From the NCBI GenBank assembly GCA_963665935.1, contig OY762510.1:1-64000 (forward strand): a DNA stretch of 64,000 bases, read 5' to 3'. Below are positions 26,043-35,785 of the stretch, one piece after another. The position numbers and the translations under genes are program-made. The stretch comes from Syntrophus sp963665935. GTDB taxonomy: Bacteria > Desulfobacterota > Syntrophia > Syntrophales > Syntrophaceae. Under the pieces are notes generated by a model, which was not told the origin of the DNA, made no database searches, and was given only the letters and a program-made list of their open reading frames with translations. Position 1 is the stretch's first letter. Each line of letters starts with the position of its first letter.

Positions 26043-27146
26043 ATGAGAAATATTAAGATCGTTCTTTGGATACTATTTTATCTGATTCTTATTGACCTGA
26101 GTGTGAACATAGTATTCCGTTATCCGAAAGACCCGCATAACGTCAGCCCGTCATTCCTGCAAAGCTATTTTGATTACGGCCGTTCTGTTGAAGGCAAGCT
26201 GCAGTGGATGACGCGTCCCACAATGGCCAAATCCGCGCCAAGGGTTAGCGGCGGCTGGCTTAATAGCGACAAGTATCTTTCGCTGCCGGCAAAGGCGACC
26301 AGGAAAGAGGAAGTCCTCATCGCCTTGTATGGCATGTCTCATACTCAGTGCCTTTGGGAAGCCATTCAAAAATTGGACAAGAGGTATTTGGTGCGTGGAT
26401 TCATGGCCGCCGGCGCTACGCCGAACTGGTCCTATGCGGCTTATGAATTTGATAGAGGCAGGCATAAAGCCGATGTGGCTGTGCTTGGAATTTTAACCGA
26501 CAGTGTTCCTCCGATCACATCAACTACAGGCATGACAGCTTTCTTTGATTCCAGCTTTCCTTATACATTTCCGCGATATACTGTTAAAGATGGGAAACTC
26601 GAGGCGGCTTACCCTCCGTTTGCTGATGCTAAGGGGTATATTGATCATTTTTATAACCCATCAAAATGGAATGACTATCGTAATTGGCTTGCAAAGAATG
26701 ACAAATACTATGAACCTCTTTTATTCCAGAGATCTATCCTTGATCATTCCGCTTTATTCAGACTGCTCCGGCGGGCATATTCCGAACGAGAAAAGCAGAA
26801 ACTCACAGAGTGTGTTCATGCAAAAACAGGATTTATCGAAGCAAGTGAAGAAATTGTCACTTTGAGAGCAATCGTCAAAGCATTTGCAGAATCAGCTAGA
26901 AGAGACGGCATCATCCCGGTAATTTATGTAGTCAACAGCAAAGGCACAGGCGATCATCTCTTCAGAATTTTGAAACCAACACTCGATGAATCCGACATAC
27001 CGTATCTGAGCACACATATCATCTGTCCACCTGATGATCCGCATGTATACCTGACCGAAAATTCTCATTTTATTCCATCGAAGGATATGGAACTGGCTGG
27101 AGAACTCATCAAGATTATCAACAAAGAAATCGAAAAAAAGCGTTGA
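26043..27146 (+). CDS. SGNH-like periplasmic acyltransferase partner (AlgJ/AlgX-like)
   Basis: A 367-residue protein anchored by one N-terminal hydrophobic helix (about 4-25) with the rest presumably periplasmic. LYGMSHTQ resembles the nucleophile block and ENSHFIPSKDMELAG near the C-terminus resembles the Asp/His block of SGNH-type esterases. These assignments are by pattern and order only. It starts 21 bases after the MBOAT gene, the same pairing as algI with algJ/algX. It is therefore the likely acceptor-side partner that places acetyl groups on the polymer. Confidence 0.65.
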   Translation: MRNIKIVLWILFYLILIDLSVNIVFRYPKDPHNVSPSFLQSYFDYGRSVEGKLQWMTRPTMAKSAPRVSGGWLNSDKYLSLPAKATRKEEVLIALYGMSHTQCLWEAIQKLDKRYLVRGFMAAGATPNWSYAAYEFDRGRHKADVAVLGILTDSVPPITSTTGMTAFFDSSFPYTFPRYTVKDGKLEAAYPPFADAKGYIDHFYNPSKWNDYRNWLAKNDKYYEPLLFQRSILDHSALFRLLRRAYSEREKQKLTECVHAKTGFIEASEEIVTLRAIVKAFAESARRDGIIPVIYVVNSKGTGDHLFRILKPTLDESDIPYLSTHIICPPDDPHVYLTENSHFIPSKDMELAGELIKIINKEIEKKR

Positions 27147-27157
27147 AATAACCAGTT

Positions 27158-28549
27158 ATGTCTGCAGCAATTGCTCTACTCATCTGCACAATATTTGTAC
27201 TCTTCATGTTAAGGTTGGATCGTAAGCAATCGCCCGAAGTGACCTTTGCGTTTTGGATACCCACAATTTGGTTTCTGGTCGTTTCGAGTAAGCCTGTTGC
27301 TATTTGGTTTCAGTCAACGGGTGCAACAATAGAAGAAGGTAATCCATTGGATCGCCTTTTTTTGATTGTTATGCTCTGTCTTGGCGTGGCCATGTTGATT
27401 AAAAGAAAGTTCAATTGGGCAGCTATTTTGAAGGAAAATTTTTGGTTACTTCTGCTGCTGAGTTACATGCTTGTCAGTTGTCTCTGGACTGAAACACCAT
27501 TTATATCCTTTAAGCGTTGGACTCGTGAGCTGATTACGATCGTTATGGTCTCTGTTATAATAAGCGAACCACACCCTTGGAAGTCTTTGGAAAGTTTGTT
27601 GCGTAGAACTGTATACATACTCATCCCACTTTCAATTGTCCTGATTAATTACTTCCCTGAATACGGTCGAATGTATCTTCATCATTCAGGCGATCTCATG
27701 TGGATTGGTGCCGCCATGCATAAAAACACCCTGACACAGCTATGTGTGGCCGCTATATTTTTCTTGGTCTGGACGTTTCTCAGAAGAAGGCAAGGTAGCA
27801 TTAGCATGGTTCCCAGGTACCAAACTATCCTTGAAGTCTTTATAATTGTTTTAGCAGTATGGATTATGGGCGGTCCAAACCATAGCTTTAATTATTCGGC
27901 AACCGCAACAATAGCTGGTGTCATAGGTTTATTGATGTTGATAGGTTTTTATTGGCTAAAAAAAAAGGGCAAGATACCCGGCCCCAAACTTCTGTCCATT
28001 CTAGTTATTATTCTGATTACTTATGGTACCTTGACCCCGATGATCGGAAAGCTATCTTTAATTAATGTATCATCTGCGGTGGGGCGGGATGAGACTCTAA
28101 CAGGAAGAGCCGAGGTATGGGAGAAGGTTGTTCCGATTGCAATGAAGCGGCCCCTTTTCGGACATGGACATGAAGGATTTTGGACAACTAATACGCGCGA
28201 AGAATTCGACATTCCTGGAGCTCATAATGGATTTCTTGATATTATTCTCTGCTTAGGCTTTATCGGTCTGGGACTATATGGGATTTTTTTCATATCCAAT
28301 ATTCGTAAGGCACAAAGAGAGATGATGATGCATTTTGATTGGGGGGTATTTTGGATATGCTCTTTGGTAATGTTAATTCTCAGCAACATTACAGAATCCT
28401 TTGTCTCCTTTATGTCGATGCGGTTTGTCGTTATTCTTTGTTTAACTTTTGCATCATCTACGCACGCGTTTCATGAACGTATAACTGTTAATAAAAAAGG
28501 ATTCAATTTTTTAATCAATAATCAAAAATCAGACATCATAATAATCTGA
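27158..28549 (+). CDS. O-antigen ligase/polymerase-like membrane protein (Wzy/WaaL superfamily)
   Basis: A 463-residue integral membrane protein with about ten to twelve hydrophobic segments. LLLLLSYMLVSCLWTETPFISFKRWTREL is the typical early Wzy_C/WaaL motif. The large periplasmic loop GRAEVWEKVVPIAMKRPLFGHGHEGFW, then PGAHNGFLDIILCLGFIGL with its conserved His-Asn, matches O-antigen ligase/polymerase proteins. It is the only such protein in the window, so it is the best candidate for the polymerase of this exopolysaccharide. It lies 11 bases after the SGNH-like gene and 12 before a glycosyltransferase. Confidence 0.85.
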   Translation: MSAAIALLICTIFVLFMLRLDRKQSPEVTFAFWIPTIWFLVVSSKPVAIWFQSTGATIEEGNPLDRLFLIVMLCLGVAMLIKRKFNWAAILKENFWLLLLLSYMLVSCLWTETPFISFKRWTRELITIVMVSVIISEPHPWKSLESLLRRTVYILIPLSIVLINYFPEYGRMYLHHSGDLMWIGAAMHKNTLTQLCVAAIFFLVWTFLRRRQGSISMVPRYQTILEVFIIVLAVWIMGGPNHSFNYSATATIAGVIGLLMLIGFYWLKKKGKIPGPKLLSILVIILITYGTLTPMIGKLSLINVSSAVGRDETLTGRAEVWEKVVPIAMKRPLFGHGHEGFWTTNTREEFDIPGAHNGFLDIILCLGFIGLGLYGIFFISNIRKAQREMMMHFDWGVFWICSLVMLILSNITESFVSFMSMRFVVILCLTFASSTHAFHERITVNKKGFNFLINNQKSDIIII

Positions 28550-28561
28550 CGTATCATACCG

Positions 28562-29473
28562 ATGAAAGATCACATTTCAATTTGCATTTGCAGCTATCAT
28601 CGTAATCAGATGCTGGAACGCCTTTTGCGGAAACTGGCTTTACAAGAAACGGATGATCTTTTTGATTACTCTGTCGTTGTGGTCGATAATGATGCCGCAG
28701 GCCCTGCCAGAGAAACAGTAACGCGATTAAAAGATGAACTGGGATTGGACATAACTTTCGGCGTCGAACCCATACAAACCATTTCAGCTGCCCGGAATCA
28801 TTCACTACGATTGGCAAAGGGTAATTACATAGCCATCATTGATGATGATGAATTCCCGCCATCATATTGGTTGGTCACAATTTACAGAGCTATACAGACG
28901 TTTGACGTAGATGGTGCACTCGGCCCGGTTCATCCGTTCTTCGAGAAAGAACCACCCGATTGGCTGATAAAGAGCCGATTCTGCGAACGGCCGGTGCATC
29001 GCACAGGCACGCTATTGATATGGGACCAAACCCGGACGGGGAATGTTCTCCTCAAAAAGGACGTTTTTGACACGCATCATCTCTGTTTTGATTTAAAGTA
29101 CAAGACCAGCGGATCAGACAAGGAATTTTTCAGAGTGGCAATGGCCCTAGGCTATCGGTTTATTGCCGTCGAGGAAGCTCCAGTTTATGAGGTTGTCCCG
29201 CCTGAGCGACAAACTAAAAGTTATTATATTAAACGAGCCATACTTCAGGCCTCAAATGAAAGAAAATACAGGGCACCACTACTGAACGGCTTATCGAAAG
29301 TGTCGACACCCATGAAAGCATTCATGGCACTATTGGTTTACATGATGATATTGCCTTTTTGCTTTTTCATAGGAAGCCATGCGGTGATAATTTACACGGA
29401 AAAAGCTGCATACCACACAAGTTGGTTGCTAACCATGCTGGGGATTGATTTGGCTAAGAAGAGGAATTTTTAG
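28562..29473 (+). CDS. Family 2 glycosyltransferase with C-terminal membrane segment
   Basis: A 303-residue GT-A glycosyltransferase. ISICICSYHRNQML starts the nucleotide-binding domain, VVVDNDAAG is the second motif, and AIIDDDEFPP carries the DxD metal site. GTLLIWDQTRTGNVLLKKDVFD and TSGSDKEFFRVAMALGYRF are acceptor-side motifs. A hydrophobic helix lies at about 258-280. It sits directly between the polymerase-like and flippase genes (stop at 29471-29473, next start at 29474), so it is probably a repeat-unit transferase. Confidence 0.87.
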   Translation: MKDHISICICSYHRNQMLERLLRKLALQETDDLFDYSVVVVDNDAAGPARETVTRLKDELGLDITFGVEPIQTISAARNHSLRLAKGNYIAIIDDDEFPPSYWLVTIYRAIQTFDVDGALGPVHPFFEKEPPDWLIKSRFCERPVHRTGTLLIWDQTRTGNVLLKKDVFDTHHLCFDLKYKTSGSDKEFFRVAMALGYRFIAVEEAPVYEVVPPERQTKSYYIKRAILQASNERKYRAPLLNGLSKVSTPMKAFMALLVYMMILPFCFFIGSHAVIIYTEKAAYHTSWLLTMLGIDLAKKRNF

Positions 29474-30844
29474 GTGGGAAGCAATATTTGTAACCCTCAA
29501 ATATTAAAAAGTATCGGGGCTTTAAACTTTCAATTCAAGCAGATCCCAGCCCTGCTTAGGAAATCCTTTGTCAAGAATGTTTTAATAGTAATGACGGGAA
29601 CAGTTGCGGCTCAAGCCATCGGCTTTGCCCTTACCCCTATTATCAGCCGCCTTTTTTCCCCGTCGGACTTCGGGGTTTTTGGTTCATTCAGCGCAGTACT
29701 GACAGTAATTACTGCCGGAGTGACGTTAGACTATTCCCAAGCCATCATGTTGCCCAAAGAAAAGCAGGATGCTATGAACCTTTTCATAGTATCTTGTGTA
29801 TCAACATTCGTGATTAGTTTATTGTGTCTAGCTGCTTGTTTGATCGTTCCCGGTTATCTTCAAGGTCTCATCAAAGCCCCTAACGTATGGGTACCAGCTC
29901 TCCTGACTGTTGCAATTTTCGTTACTGGCCTCAATCAATCCTGCCAGGCCTGGTGTGTGAGGATGAAGGCATTTAAAGATACCTCTGCATCCCAGGTTAT
30001 CCGTAGCCTGACTTCCAGTGGGTCACAGATTGGCTTTGGCTATTTCAAAGGAGGATCCCTCGGTCTTATTTTGAGCAGCATCCTCGCCGACATATTCGCA
30101 AGCTTGAATTTACTCCGTGTGGTTAGGCGGGACCTTTGGCGCTCACGTCAAGACATTCACTGGTCCCTCATGAATCACCTCGCAAAAGAATATCGGGATT
30201 TTCCCATGTATTCAGCTTCCACGAACGTTATCACTTCTTTGTCGATGGGTTTACCTGTTTTATTACTAACACACTATTACGGAATAGCAGTAGCCGGTGC
30301 CTACGCATTCGCTGAGCGCATTTTGTCTGCCCCGATGGGATTTGTTTTAAGAGCGCTTCGGCAAGTGCTTTTTCAGAAGGCAGCCGAGACTATAAATACT
30401 GGTGGCCGTCTCACGCCCCTCTACGTAAAGATCACCGGGGGATTATTTGCTTTAGCCGTCTTTCCTGCGTCAATCTTATTTATATGGGCTTCACCTCTTT
30501 TTACATGGATATTCGGGGCTCAATGGCAGACAGCCGGTGATTTTGCCCGCTACTTGATACTGTGGCTTTTGTTCATGTTCTGCAATGTGCCCTCAGTCCT
30601 CTTTGCGCGGGTAATCCGTATACAACGACAGATGTTTTTTTACGACCTAGTTTTGCTAACTACCAGGGCGCTGGTTCTGATCCTTGGAGGCATTTATTTG
30701 TCTTCATTACAAACGATAATGTTGTTTTCTTTGTTAAGTGCACTGATGAATATCATTTTTATCGTCGTTGTCGGCTTGATCTTAATGAAAAAGGAAGGAT
30801 ATACCGGATTGAATTTAATTCTTAAGGAAAACATAAAGGACTAG
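29474..30844 (+). CDS. Oligosaccharide flippase (Wzx/polysaccharide biosynthesis transporter)
   Basis: A 456-residue MOP-superfamily membrane protein with about twelve to fourteen hydrophobic helices. ALTPIISRLFSPSDFGVFGSFSAVLTVI is the typical first repeat and ASTNVITSLSMGLPVLLLTHYYG the mid-protein repeat. The start is GTG immediately after the previous stop. It is expected to flip the undecaprenyl-linked repeat unit to the periplasm. Together with the polymerase-like and chain-length proteins it makes the pathway Wzx/Wzy-dependent. Confidence 0.9.
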   Translation: MGSNICNPQILKSIGALNFQFKQIPALLRKSFVKNVLIVMTGTVAAQAIGFALTPIISRLFSPSDFGVFGSFSAVLTVITAGVTLDYSQAIMLPKEKQDAMNLFIVSCVSTFVISLLCLAACLIVPGYLQGLIKAPNVWVPALLTVAIFVTGLNQSCQAWCVRMKAFKDTSASQVIRSLTSSGSQIGFGYFKGGSLGLILSSILADIFASLNLLRVVRRDLWRSRQDIHWSLMNHLAKEYRDFPMYSASTNVITSLSMGLPVLLLTHYYGIAVAGAYAFAERILSAPMGFVLRALRQVLFQKAAETINTGGRLTPLYVKITGGLFALAVFPASILFIWASPLFTWIFGAQWQTAGDFARYLILWLLFMFCNVPSVLFARVIRIQRQMFFYDLVLLTTRALVLILGGIYLSSLQTIMLFSLLSALMNIIFIVVVGLILMKKEGYTGLNLILKENIKD

Positions 30845-30849
30845 TTCTT

Positions 30850-31980
30850 ATGATTCAAATAGTCATTGGAGGGGATATCTGTCCGATGGGCAGAATTCAA
30901 AAAGCCTTTATTGATGGAAATGCAGAAGAGATATTCCATGATCTATTGGCGGAAATTGCCAGCGCCGATCTCTCTGTTGCGAATCTCGAGTGCCCACTAA
31001 TCTCAAAGGAAAGTCCAATTATAAAGCCTGGAGGAGCTCTCCTAGGGGCAAATATCAGTTCTATTAATGGATTTATTGCCTCTAAATGGCATGTTTTAAA
31101 TCTGGCCAATAATCACAGCTTCGATCATGGCGCCAACGGTTTGCATGAAACAATTCGCACAATCAAGGAGGCAGGAATTGATTGTGTTGGAGCAGGACCA
31201 AATATCGAGGAAGCAAATAAACCATTTATCCAGGAAATCAATGATATAAGACTCGTCATCTACTCTATGGCTGAGCGTGAGTATTCCGTTGCTAACAAGC
31301 AGGCGGCGGGGGCAAATCCATTGGATCTTATCAATTTTGTCAATGCGGTTCGTCAGTATAAGAAACAGGGCCTTTTTATTGTCCTCATCCACGGGGGGCA
31401 GGAGTTTTACCCATATCCAAGTCCAGAAATGATCAGGCGTTGCCGTTTCATGGTGGACATGGGTGCGGACGCTGTCATCTGTTGTCATACGCATTGCCCA
31501 CTTCCCTGGGAAATCTATGCGGAACGGCCCATCATTTATGGTTTGGGAAATATGATTTTTGAGCCGTTCTGGGAAGCACAGCCTTCATGGCATGAAGGGT
31601 ATCTGGCAAAATTGACTATTGATGACATGCACATCCATTTTGAAGCAATCCCTTATTTTCAGTACAAGGCAGTCACTGGCGCTCAAAAAATGAACAATGC
31701 GGCAAAAAATAGTTTTTTTGATGACATGAGAAAGAAGGGCGCGCAAATAAAAGATGATGTTTTTATTGCAAATCAATGGACAAAGTACTGCCAGCAACGG
31801 AAAGACACTTATTTATCGATGCTTTTTGGTTACAATAAAACTATGCGCAAGCTGCGGCGGTTATTGCTTCCACTGTTGCATTCCCAAGAAGAAAGACACC
31901 GGGCTTTGCTAATTGTCCAATGTGAAACACATCGGGAAATACTAAACACAATATTCAAAAATGCGAGGAAAGAGGTATAA
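30850..31980 (+). CDS. CapA/PgsA-family protein (metallophosphatase-like fold)
   Basis: A 376-residue protein. The N-terminus IVIGGDICPMGRIQ, then SVANLECPLIS, NLANNHSFDHG, GAGPNIEEA, VLIHGGQEFYPYPSPEM and CCHTHCPLPWEIYAERPIIYGLGNMIF, match the CapA domain that resembles calcineurin-like phosphatases and keeps the metal-ligand positions (D, N, H). CapA proteins are linked to poly-gamma-glutamate capsules, but they are also common in polysaccharide loci with unknown function. No signal peptide is seen, which is unusual for PgsA-type members. It lies 5 bases after the flippase gene. Confidence 0.82.
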   Translation: MIQIVIGGDICPMGRIQKAFIDGNAEEIFHDLLAEIASADLSVANLECPLISKESPIIKPGGALLGANISSINGFIASKWHVLNLANNHSFDHGANGLHETIRTIKEAGIDCVGAGPNIEEANKPFIQEINDIRLVIYSMAEREYSVANKQAAGANPLDLINFVNAVRQYKKQGLFIVLIHGGQEFYPYPSPEMIRRCRFMVDMGADAVICCHTHCPLPWEIYAERPIIYGLGNMIFEPFWEAQPSWHEGYLAKLTIDDMHIHFEAIPYFQYKAVTGAQKMNNAAKNSFFDDMRKKGAQIKDDVFIANQWTKYCQQRKDTYLSMLFGYNKTMRKLRRLLLPLLHSQEERHRALLIVQCETHREILNTIFKNARKEV

Positions 31981-32140
31981 CTAAAAATACATTAGCAATG
32001 ATCCTTTTTAATAAGCAAGTATTTGATTCTGTTACTGCAAGTATTTGTAAATGTTTCTTAGACACTAATTGACATAAAATATATAGTCCGCAAAATCCTA
32101 ATCTTTAAATTTAACCAATAATGTTAACTTTCAAAAACCA

Positions 32141-33097
32141 ATGAAAATAATCGAAATATTATTTAAATATCTTTATATGCCTATATGTCGAACTTATGCT
32201 CGGCATCTTGCTGATAACCCTGCCGATTTGATTATGTCTTATTTGGGCATCCAATATTTTTGGTTTATTCATCGATACTGGCCTAATTTAAAAAACCCAC
32301 AATCATTTTCAGAAAAAATTTGGCATCGCATGCTACATAATCGTGATCCTTTTTTAACACAAATCTCAGATAAACTTAGCGTGCGGGATTATATTGCTCA
32401 AAAAGTTGGGGCTGATTATTTAGTTCCACTACTTTGGCATGGTGATAACCCGGAAGATATCCCTTTCAACAATTTGCCGAAAAAGTTCGTGATCAAAACT
32501 AATCATGCCTGTGGCTTTAATATTATCGTTCAGGACAAAAAAAACCTTCATATAGAAATGACTAAAAGGCAACTATATGAATGGCTCAATAAAAACTTCT
32601 GTCAAGATACATTTCTTGGATTGCCGTGGGCATACAAAAACATCAAACCCAAGATAATTATTGAAGCCTTTATTGATGATAATGGAAAGTTACCTTTAGA
32701 TTATAAGTTTTTCTGCTATTCAAGCCGTGCGGAATTTTTGCTTATGACATTCGATCGATTTGGCGATTTAGCCGAAAAACATTTTGATAGACATTTTAAT
32801 CCTCTAGATCTTTGGAATGGTGCGCCTCAGTATGAAAGGAAGATAGAAAAACCTATTAATTATGAAGAAATGCTATGGTTAGCTGATACTCTTTCCCAGG
32901 ATTTTGATTTCATCCGTGTTGATTTATATAGCGTCGGGAGTCGCATTTATTTTGGCGAACTAACCTGCTATCCTGCAGGTGGATTCGCACGATTCATTCC
33001 TAAAGAGTATGATTTTATTTTTGGGGAAAAATGGAAGCTAACATCAAAAAAGACGGCATTGTCTGAATCTTGTTGCCATCAAAATATTTGGGGGTAA
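32141..33097 (+). CDS. TupA-like ATP-grasp protein, copy 1
   Basis: A 318-residue member of the TupA-like ATP-grasp family found in capsule and teichuronopeptide loci. HRYWPNLKNPQSFSEKIWHRMLHNRDP, ISDKLSVRDYIAQKVG, LPKKFVIKTNHACGFNIIVQDK, PKIIIEAFI, LPLDYKFFCY and FDFIRVDLYSV appear in the order expected for this fold, which forms amide-type bonds using ATP. A second copy follows directly. Codon use is strongly AT-rich. The likely role is attaching amino acids or amines to uronic acids in the polymer. That is an inference from the TupA name-giver. Confidence 0.83.
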   Translation: MKIIEILFKYLYMPICRTYARHLADNPADLIMSYLGIQYFWFIHRYWPNLKNPQSFSEKIWHRMLHNRDPFLTQISDKLSVRDYIAQKVGADYLVPLLWHGDNPEDIPFNNLPKKFVIKTNHACGFNIIVQDKKNLHIEMTKRQLYEWLNKNFCQDTFLGLPWAYKNIKPKIIIEAFIDDNGKLPLDYKFFCYSSRAEFLLMTFDRFGDLAEKHFDRHFNPLDLWNGAPQYERKIEKPINYEEMLWLADTLSQDFDFIRVDLYSVGSRIYFGELTCYPAGGFARFIPKEYDFIFGEKWKLTSKKTALSESCCHQNIWG

Positions 33098-33200
33098 GGT
33101 CAATATAAACACCTTTTCAATCGTGATTTTGGTGTCCAGGAATGTCTAACTTGATGAATTATGCAAAGCTTTCATTATATTGATCTTTGTTTGTGTCGTT

Positions 33201-34106
33201 ATGGGTCTCATTTCAACACTCTTTAAAATCCTTCATTGGCCGATCTGCCGTGCATACTCACGACATCTTGGGGACCGACCCGCTGATGCCTTTCTTCGTT
33301 TCTTATGCAGCTTTTATTTTCTTAGTGTACTTCACTTCTGGCCTAATTTTGTTAACCCGCGGCGCTTTTCTGAAAAAATATGGAGTCGTCAATTACATAA
33401 TCGAGATCCAAGATTAACCACAATATCAGACAAGTTGCTTGTGCGCGATTATGTAACTTCAAAGATCGGAGAAAACTATCTGATTCCACTTCTCTGGAGT
33501 GGAAAAAACCCAGAAGATATTCCTTATGATGAATTGCCCAACAAGTTCGTCATCAAAACCAATCATGGTTGTGGTTACAACATCATAGTGCGAGATAAGT
33601 CAAAACTCAATAAGGCGGTTACAAAACGAATACTTAAGAAATGGCTTGGCGAAAACTTTGGGCAAGACAAATATCTTGGTATTGCATGGGGCTATAAAAA
33701 TATAAGGCCTAATATTATAATAGAAACATTATTAGAAGAAAGGGGTAAAGAAGTTCCCATAGATTACAAATTTTGGTGCTTTTCAGGGCAAATAGGTTTC
33801 ATTAGTTTGCATTTTGACAGAAATAAGAATCACTCGACACTTAGTTTTGACCAAGAATTTAAACCTGGTAGCGGACTAGATTTCGGGTTACCACTTTATG
33901 GTGGAGAATTTAAGGTGCCATCAAATTATGAGGAAATAGTTTTCGTAGTTGAATCATTGGCAGCAGATTTTAACTTTATTAGGGTAGATTTATACATAAT
34001 AGAAAACAGAATCTTTTTCAGTGAGCTAACACCTTACCCAGGCGGGGTTTCTACAAAATTTCAGCCTTTGCAACAAGATTATCTCTTCGGAGAAAAATGG
34101 AAGTAA
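33201..34106 (+). CDS. TupA-like ATP-grasp protein, copy 2
   Basis: A 301-residue paralogue of the preceding gene, with the same blocks (FWPNFVNPRRFSEKIWSRQLHNRDP, ISDKLLVRDYVTSKIG, LPNKFVIKTNHGCGYNIIVRDK, PIDYKFWCFSG, FNFIRVDLYII). The ATG at 33201 gives MGLISTLFKILHWPICRAYS, collinear with copy 1. The two share perhaps half their residues by eye, so the duplication is not recent. Two copies may serve different amino donors or different sugars. Confidence 0.8.
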   Translation: MGLISTLFKILHWPICRAYSRHLGDRPADAFLRFLCSFYFLSVLHFWPNFVNPRRFSEKIWSRQLHNRDPRLTTISDKLLVRDYVTSKIGENYLIPLLWSGKNPEDIPYDELPNKFVIKTNHGCGYNIIVRDKSKLNKAVTKRILKKWLGENFGQDKYLGIAWGYKNIRPNIIIETLLEERGKEVPIDYKFWCFSGQIGFISLHFDRNKNHSTLSFDQEFKPGSGLDFGLPLYGGEFKVPSNYEEIVFVVESLAADFNFIRVDLYIIENRIFFSELTPYPGGVSTKFQPLQQDYLFGEKWK

Positions 34107-34210
34107 CAAAGACATTTGTGGGAAGGTATAGCTCAGGAAATGACGGATGTGAAGATGGTACATCATACGAATGCCTTAAAAAATCTTTACGCATTTCTTT
34201 TGGCCAGTGA

Positions 34211-35716
34211 ATGAAAGAAATACTTCATTATAGGCGTCAATTTCTTATAGCGTCAGTCTCGGACCTTCGACTTGGCAACTGGCCATGCATCAAAATAAGA
34301 ACGTATTATGTTTACATCCACCCAGATCTTGAAATCAGTCGATTGGAAGCAGGGAATAAGTGCGCTTTGCTTATTGGTGATATCTATGATTCACATGATC
34401 CTCAAAAAGGTAACGCGGATATCCTGGCAACAATTTTGTCTAACGTAAATACTATTGAAGAATTTGTTGCAGAAATTAAACAATATGCGGGGTGCTACGC
34501 AATCCTGTTTGCATGTGAAGACGAAGTCATCATCCTACATGATGCTCGAGGCTTGAGGGAGATATACTATTGTACAATCGAAAACCAAATCGTTTGTGGA
34601 TCCCAACCAAATCTGATAGCCCAATTCTCCAGTCCCCCAATTAAACCGTCAACCGATCCGGATCTGCTCGACTTTTACAATAACCATTTGTGGGATTCAA
34701 GATGGATTGGTGATGAGACCTACTTCGGTGGTGTCAAGCACTTGCTTCCTAACCACTATTTAAAGATGACTACACGTGAAGTTCAACGCTATTGGCCAAG
34801 CACGCCCCTCACTCCTTTGAACCTCGAAGAAGCCGTTGAGAAAAGCTGTATGTTTTTGCAAGGAATTATAAAGGCAATTGTGCATCGGCATCCCGCAATG
34901 ATGGCTGTCACCGCTGGATCCGACAGCAGAACCCTTCTAGCGGCATCTAAGAGCGTTCAGAGTAAGATATATTACTTTATTAATAATCATGATATGGACC
35001 AGAATAATCCTGACCTGCTTATCCCAACAGAGATTTGCGACGGAAATGGGATTTCATTTCATGTCCATGATGTACCAAATGATGTCGATGATAACTTTCG
35101 ACAGATTTTTCTAAACAATACCTTCCTGGCCAATGAGAGACTTTTGGCTTCCATTTATAATGTTTACTATAAGAACCATAGCGATAAAGTACTAATTCTC
35201 GGGGTAGGTGAAATAGGGCGCACCTTTTATGGCAAGGAACCGAAGGTGCTAACTGGTTATCGCGTGGCCTACAAGCTCGGATATGCAAAATGCCCTTATG
35301 TGCTCAAGAAGTGTGATCAATACGTTCCGGAGTTGTTGTCTGTTGCCAAGAAGTTTGGTGTAAATGTAATGGCGCTTATATACTGGGAACAACGGTTGGG
35401 AAATTGGGGAGCAGTCAGAAATTCTGAATCTAATATAGCTATTGAAAAAGTGGATCCATACAATAGTCATTCGTTATATGAAACGTTCCTTAGAGTGGAC
35501 GAGAAATACAGATTTTATGGCCAGACGTCATGTGTCTTCTTCAGAGAAATGATTCGCTATATGTGGCCCGAGCTACTCAAATGGCCGATAAATCCTCCAA
35601 TCACCATGAGGGAAAAGATATCCACTTTTTTACCGATGATAGGTCTATATGAGCCACTCAAAGAATTGAAATTTCGGTTGAACTATCTAATGCACATCAT
35701 GAAGAATAGACAATAG
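34211..35716 (+). CDS. Asparagine-synthetase-like ATP-dependent amidotransferase
   Basis: A 501-residue protein. Residues 1-175 resemble a class II glutaminase-like (Ntn) domain (GDIYDS, YAGCYAILFACEDEVIILHDARGLREIYY), but no Cys follows the initiator Met, so glutamine hydrolysis there is doubtful. The C-terminal synthase domain has the PP-loop variant AVTAGSDSRTLLAAS, in place of SGGxDS, at about 234-248. It lies just after the two ATP-grasp genes. Such asparagine-synthase-like proteins in surface-glycan loci are thought to amidate sugars or peptides. The substrate is not known. An IS110 element lies just downstream. Confidence 0.75.
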   Translation: MKEILHYRRQFLIASVSDLRLGNWPCIKIRTYYVYIHPDLEISRLEAGNKCALLIGDIYDSHDPQKGNADILATILSNVNTIEEFVAEIKQYAGCYAILFACEDEVIILHDARGLREIYYCTIENQIVCGSQPNLIAQFSSPPIKPSTDPDLLDFYNNHLWDSRWIGDETYFGGVKHLLPNHYLKMTTREVQRYWPSTPLTPLNLEEAVEKSCMFLQGIIKAIVHRHPAMMAVTAGSDSRTLLAASKSVQSKIYYFINNHDMDQNNPDLLIPTEICDGNGISFHVHDVPNDVDDNFRQIFLNNTFLANERLLASIYNVYYKNHSDKVLILGVGEIGRTFYGKEPKVLTGYRVAYKLGYAKCPYVLKKCDQYVPELLSVAKKFGVNVMALIYWEQRLGNWGAVRNSESNIAIEKVDPYNSHSLYETFLRVDEKYRFYGQTSCVFFREMIRYMWPELLKWPINPPITMREKISTFLPMIGLYEPLKELKFRLNYLMHIMKNRQ

Positions 35717-35785
35717 ATTAACCCTGTCCTGCCTCAGTCGAAAATGGACTTCTTAACTATTTGCTCTAACCACCATGCCCGGCAC

